A DNA stretch of 26,255 nucleotides from JAGTVB01 sp964624765 (lineage in GTDB: Bacteria > Pseudomonadota > Gammaproteobacteria > HK1): contig CAZUZO010000036.1 in NCBI GenBank assembly GCA_964624765.1, forward strand, positions 1 through 26,255, in the 5' to 3' direction. The position numbers were made by a program, and so were the translations under genes. Under the pieces are notes generated by a model that did no database searches, was not told the DNA's origin, and was given only the letters and a program-made list of their open reading frames with translations. Below are positions 23,882 through 26,255 of this stretch, in pieces (the stretch's first letter is position 1; the number at the start of each line of letters is the position of its first letter).

Positions 23882-25160
23882 GCATTCCCTATTCTTCGAG
23901 CGCCGTCAGCCGCCATGGGTTGCGGCATTGGGGATCGTGCTGACCAGCAGCGTGCTGATGGTGAACGCGGGCGCTCGAAGTATCGAATTGTCCCTGATTG
24001 GCTCAGGGACCGGCGTGGTGCTTCTGCTGTTCGCGCGTGCCCGAGGACGCCGAAGGGTCGAACCCGCTCTCGCGCGGACCACGGCTATCGTGGCCCTCGC
24101 GCTGGGTGCGGGGGCCGTTTTGGGTTCGAACGTAGATACCATCGTCCAGGCAAGCGACCGGGTCTTGTGTGGCGTGATTTGGGTCCTCTGGCTGGGCACC
24201 CTGATTGACTGGGCATCATTGCGAGAGATCCTCCTCTGGTTTCGGGTTCCTGAGACCATCGTGGCCAATCTCGACCACGCGATCCTGCACGGTGTTCTCA
24301 CCCAACGCGACTGGGTCCAGCGGCGTGACGCGGCTCGCCTCCGTCTGGGCTCTCCGCGTTTGCCTATGGCGGCTTGGGGGGGCCGCTGCTCGGCGAAGGG
24401 GCTCTGCATGCCTTCACGCGCCTCGAACGCGTTGAGGAGAACGCACTGCTGCGTAGCGCCTCGCGCGAAGACGATCGGGCCTATGAGTGTGTTCACCTCG
24501 ATGCCGTCGACATCGAGCGGGGTGGGCAGCTGGTGCTCGAGCAGCTCGAGCTTCACCTGGGACCGACGGAGTGGGTGCTGGTATGCGGGCCGAGCGGAGC
24601 GGGGAAATCGAGCTTGTTGCGCCTGCTCGCGGGGCTCGACGGACTCGCGCAGGGGACCATGACACGCCTCGGAACGCCCGTGTCACCCAGCGCGACACTC
24701 CGCGCCCGGCTCGACGGCCGCGTGGCGCTCCTCGGCCAGAACCCAGAACATCACTTCATCGCGAGTACCGTCGCCGAAGACATCGCCTGGGGCTTGCTTC
24801 GTCGCGGCGTCGAAGCCGTTGAGGCGCGACGTCGCTCCGATGAGATGGCTAAGGCCCTACGCATTCACCATCTGTTGGAGCGTCCGTGTCACGAGCTCAG
24901 CTTCGGAGAGCAGCGCCGGACTCGATCCCGCCGCCGCCCATGAGCTTCGCACGCTCGTGGAGCAGTCTGTTCGACGGACTGGTGCTGCGTGTGTCTGCGC
25001 AACCCACGACCTCCATTCACTGCCGCCCCAGGCCAAGCGCATCGTCTTGCTACGAGACCGGCGGATGCTCTTCGATGGGTCTACGGCCGAGGGGCTGTCG
25101 AAACCATGGCTCCTCCGAGCTGGCCTCGCCGTGTCGCAGGGAGAAGAGAACGCAGGTTGA
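23865..25160 (+). pseudogene. CbiQ-CbiO-like ECF transporter fusion, broken by a frameshift and a deletion
   Basis: The first frame (from ATG 23865, overlapping CbiM) encodes CbiQ-like membrane segments up to LPMAAWGG. At the run of seven Gs at 24376-24382 the frame is lost. The -1 shift is repaired by one extra G, and the protein continues GPLLGEGALHAFTRLERVEENALLRS into a CbiO ATPase with Walker A CGPSGAGKSS and the Q-loop region ALLGQNPEHH. Here Q and O appear fused with no stop between. At the signature LSFGEQRR the frame jumps to AGLDPAAAHELRTLVEQ and ATHDLHSLP, losing the Walker B LLLDEPT. GCCGG at the join (24915-24919) is shared by both sides, consistent with a microhomology deletion. 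Without Walker B the ATPase cannot work. Confidence 0.75.
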
Positions 25161-25375
25161 TCGGCAAGTCATCGAAGAGACCGAACCTCGAGACGGTCCG
25201 CCGTATCAAAACGGCGCTGCGCGAAGCGCTGGAGCTCTCTGATGACGCGACGTCCGCCGCAAGCTCGAGGAAGCCCGGGCCAACCGGGTCATGCGCGGGT
25301 CTCGTCGCTCGGTGCGGAACCGCTGTGCCAGGCCTGAGGAGTGATCACCGAGTGATTCAACGGGGGATTTTGTAG
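25156..25375 (+). pseudogene. Remnant of a small protein of the cobalt locus
   Basis: The TTG at 25156 overlaps the end of the CbiO frame (TTGA). The start SSKRPNLETVRRIKTALREALELSDDAT looks like the N-terminus of a small helical protein that I recall from cobalt/CobW neighbourhoods. After about residue 33 the translation loses any pattern, and the frame runs into the antisense of the PIN gene. It is probably truncated at about 25255. Confidence 0.35.
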
Positions 25376-25732
25376 CAATAATTGATCGCCGGTTATCAGG
25401 ATGCTTTCAGCGTGTGTATCCAGCAGCGACCACAGGTGGTCGTCTCCCGGATCGGGGGCCGGAGGGCCAAATGCTGGTTCGGACCAGACAGCGTTCGCGG
25501 TGAGTTCCACGAGCAGTTGATCGATCTCCACCTCGTTCAAGCCATGGAGTTCACGAAGCTTCGGCCTGAGCAGGACTAATCTGTATTCATCGATCAGATC
25601 CGGGGAGAGCAGGTACAGCACTGACCCGGTCAGCATTGCATCCAAGACCGCGGCCACCGGGCTGTTGGCCCGGCCGGTGATCAATCCAGCGACGACTACA
25701 TTCGTGTCGACAACAAATACCGTCAAGCTCAT
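25289..25732 (-). CDS. PIN-domain toxin (PilT-like, COG1569 type)
   Basis: This 147-residue PIN-domain protein is a predicted Mg-dependent ribonuclease toxin. It shows the acidic set of the fold: VVDTN (D9), LSPDLIDEYR, PDPGDDHLWSLLDTHAESILITGDQ, and the terminal ITPQ. The N-terminal MSLTVFVVDTNVVVAGLI and the length match the putative toxin family COG1569. The start overlaps the antitoxin stop (ATGA), a standard layout with the antitoxin first. The end overlaps the degraded remnant at 25156-25375. The pair lies just inside attR, where it could stabilise the island. Confidence 0.85.
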   Translation of the reverse strand: MSLTVFVVDTNVVVAGLITGRANSPVAAVLDAMLTGSVLYLLSPDLIDEYRLVLLRPKLRELHGLNEVEIDQLLVELTANAVWSEPAFGPPAPDPGDDHLWSLLDTHAESILITGDQLLLQNPPLNHSVITPQAWHSGSAPSDETRA

Positions 25733-25965
25733 CGCTTGCGCGCGGCACGAGTCTCTTCGACGGCCAAGTCGAGCGCTTGGTCGGGCCCGAGGCCAGCACG
25801 TTTGCGTGCCTGCTCGACCAGTGCCCTGGCACTCGCCTGCCCCTTTATGCCGCGAAGACGCAGGCTCTCTTCGACGATGGACGCGATGGAACGTCCCTGA
25901 CGCGCTGCGGTTTCCTTCAGTGCGCGGTGCAATTCGTCATCGAGGGTGATCGTCAATCGGCTCAT
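25729..25965 (-). CDS. Ribbon-helix-helix antitoxin
   Basis: This 78-residue protein opens with the RHH strand RLTITLDDELHRALKETAARQGRSIASIVEESLRLRG, followed by a charged C-terminal tail (QASARALVEQARKRAGLGPDQALDLAVEETRAARKR) that would wrap the toxin. It starts at the ATG at 25965 and overlaps the PIN gene by four bases. RHH antitoxins neutralise PIN toxins and repress the pair. Tandem CACCAAT repeats at 26017-26031, about 50 bases upstream, may be the operator. Confidence 0.82.
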   Translation of the reverse strand: MSRLTITLDDELHRALKETAARQGRSIASIVEESLRLRGIKGQASARALVEQARKRAGLGPDQALDLAVEETRAARKR

Positions 25966-26016
25966 GATCCGCTGGTCAGACTTTTCTACGGCAGTATTGG
26001 GAAGCTAACATATATG

Positions 26017-26031
26017 CACCAATTCACCAAT
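26017..26031. promoter_or_regulatory. Tandem CACCAAT repeats upstream of the toxin-antitoxin pair
   Basis: CACCAAT occurs at 26017-26023 and again at 26025-26031, an 8-base step that suits cooperative RHH dimer binding. A third CACC follows at 26033. It lies in the promoter region of the minus-strand antitoxin gene. The rest of 25966-26118 shows nothing else clear. Confidence 0.4.
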
Positions 26032-26118
26032 GCACCGAGCAGATTTCCGCATGTACTCACCCTACGGAACGGTTCGATCTAGCCGAAAAACGCGTGTTCT
26101 CGCGAGCGGTTTCCAGTT

Positions 26119-26140
26119 GGGGGTATTTCCGGGGGCATTT
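26119..26140. other. Right arm-type repeats
   Basis: GGGGGTATTTCC is followed after exactly 12 bases by GGGGGCATTT. This repeats the motif and spacing of the left pair at 3220-3240, although no gene is shared. The site lies 50 bases inside attR. Confidence 0.6.
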
Positions 26141-26190
26141 CTGGCGTTTAGCATCAGAACATATTGATTAATAAGGCAGTGTGGTTGCCT

Positions 26191-26202
26191 CCGCCTCCAC
26201 CA
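26191..26202 (+). other. attR core
   Basis: CCGCCTCCACCA is an exact copy of the ssrA 3' end at 3070-3081. The bases upstream do not resemble tmRNA, so only the attachment core is duplicated. It marks the right boundary of the island. Confidence 0.78.
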
Positions 26203-26215
26203 GATAACCCCGGAT

Positions 26216-26241
26216 AAGCCGTGATATATCACGGCTTTTTT
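26216..26241 (+). terminator. Perfect palindromic terminator beyond attR
   Basis: Bases 26216-26237 form a perfect palindrome (arms beginning AAGCCGTGAT) followed by Ts. It lies 14 bases after the attR core, the distance expected for the ssrA terminator before the island inserted. The present ssrA instead uses the island-borne terminator at 3115-3140. Confidence 0.65.
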
Positions 26242-26255
26242 CCTCTCTACCAACA

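Larger units (their letters stand above)
3070..26202. mobile_element. Genomic island integrated at the 3' end of ssrA
   Basis: The element is bounded by direct repeats of CCGCCTCCACCA (3070-3081 and 26191-26202). A tyrosine integrase gene is adjacent to the left end and an AlpA-like regulator follows. Both ends carry matching tandem GGGGGYATTT motifs. The ~23.1 kb cargo holds two defence operons, a conjugative-element fragment, a decayed ECF metal transporter and a toxin-antitoxin pair. No complete mobilisation or transfer set is present, so the island would need helper conjugation, phage or transformation to move between cells. Its composition is mixed, with the right third visibly more GC-rich than the SIR2-HerA operon, pointing to assembly from several sources. 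Confidence 0.85.

Noticed and set aside
1..26255. CRISPR array or rRNA/tRNA genes besides tmRNA
   Set aside because: No regularly spaced repeats of CRISPR type and no tRNA cloverleaf or rRNA segments were seen on either strand.

Overview
The window looks like a Gammaproteobacterial chromosome (GC-rich) carrying a mosaic genomic island inserted in the tmRNA gene. The left flank has a typical Gammaproteobacterial core cluster: bamE, then rnfH and ratA on the minus strand, then smpB and ssrA on the plus strand. The tmRNA tag reads ANDDNYALAA. I cannot name the genus. Two copies of a ~150 bp repeat with inverted ends and a separate hairpin lie between these core genes.

The island runs from about 3070 to 26202. 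A 12 bp sequence at the 3' end of ssrA (CCGCCTCCACCA, 3070-3081) recurs at 26191-26202 and marks attL and attR. Both ends also carry a tandem GGGGGYATTT motif with a 12 bp period, which probably forms arm sites for the tyrosine integrase next to attL. An AlpA-like regulator follows the integrase.

The island core (4.8-19.8 kb) is a defence island made of two divergent operons around a ~340 bp control region. The minus-strand operon encodes a two-nuclease-fold RecB/Cas4-like protein of the TM0106 type, a SIR2 protein, a HerA-type ATPase and a KTSC-domain protein. Its genes overlap or nearly touch. This is a SIR2-HerA defence core with two extra partners, but the SIR2 gene carries a -1 frameshift inside a short hairpin. 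The plus-strand operon encodes a small ribbon-helix-helix protein, a DUF499 ATPase, a DUF3780 protein, a DUF1156 DNA methyltransferase and a PLD-plus-helicase protein. This is a predicted anti-phage modification and restriction module, and every reading frame in it is intact.

The right part (19.8-25.4 kb) is a graveyard of other elements. It holds a piece of a conjugative element (an intact TraG-N gene, a small membrane protein, and the C-terminus of a third transfer protein) and a decayed cobalt/nickel ECF transporter locus. That locus has a DUF1636 protein, a CbiM-CbiN fusion, and a CbiQ-CbiO reading frame with a G-tract frameshift and a deletion of the Walker B region. A PIN-toxin/ribbon-helix-helix antitoxin pair sits just inside attR. 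Beyond attR a perfect palindrome followed by Ts is probably the original ssrA terminator, displaced by ~23 kb.

Motif calls come from reading the translations and from memory of the families. No database search was run.
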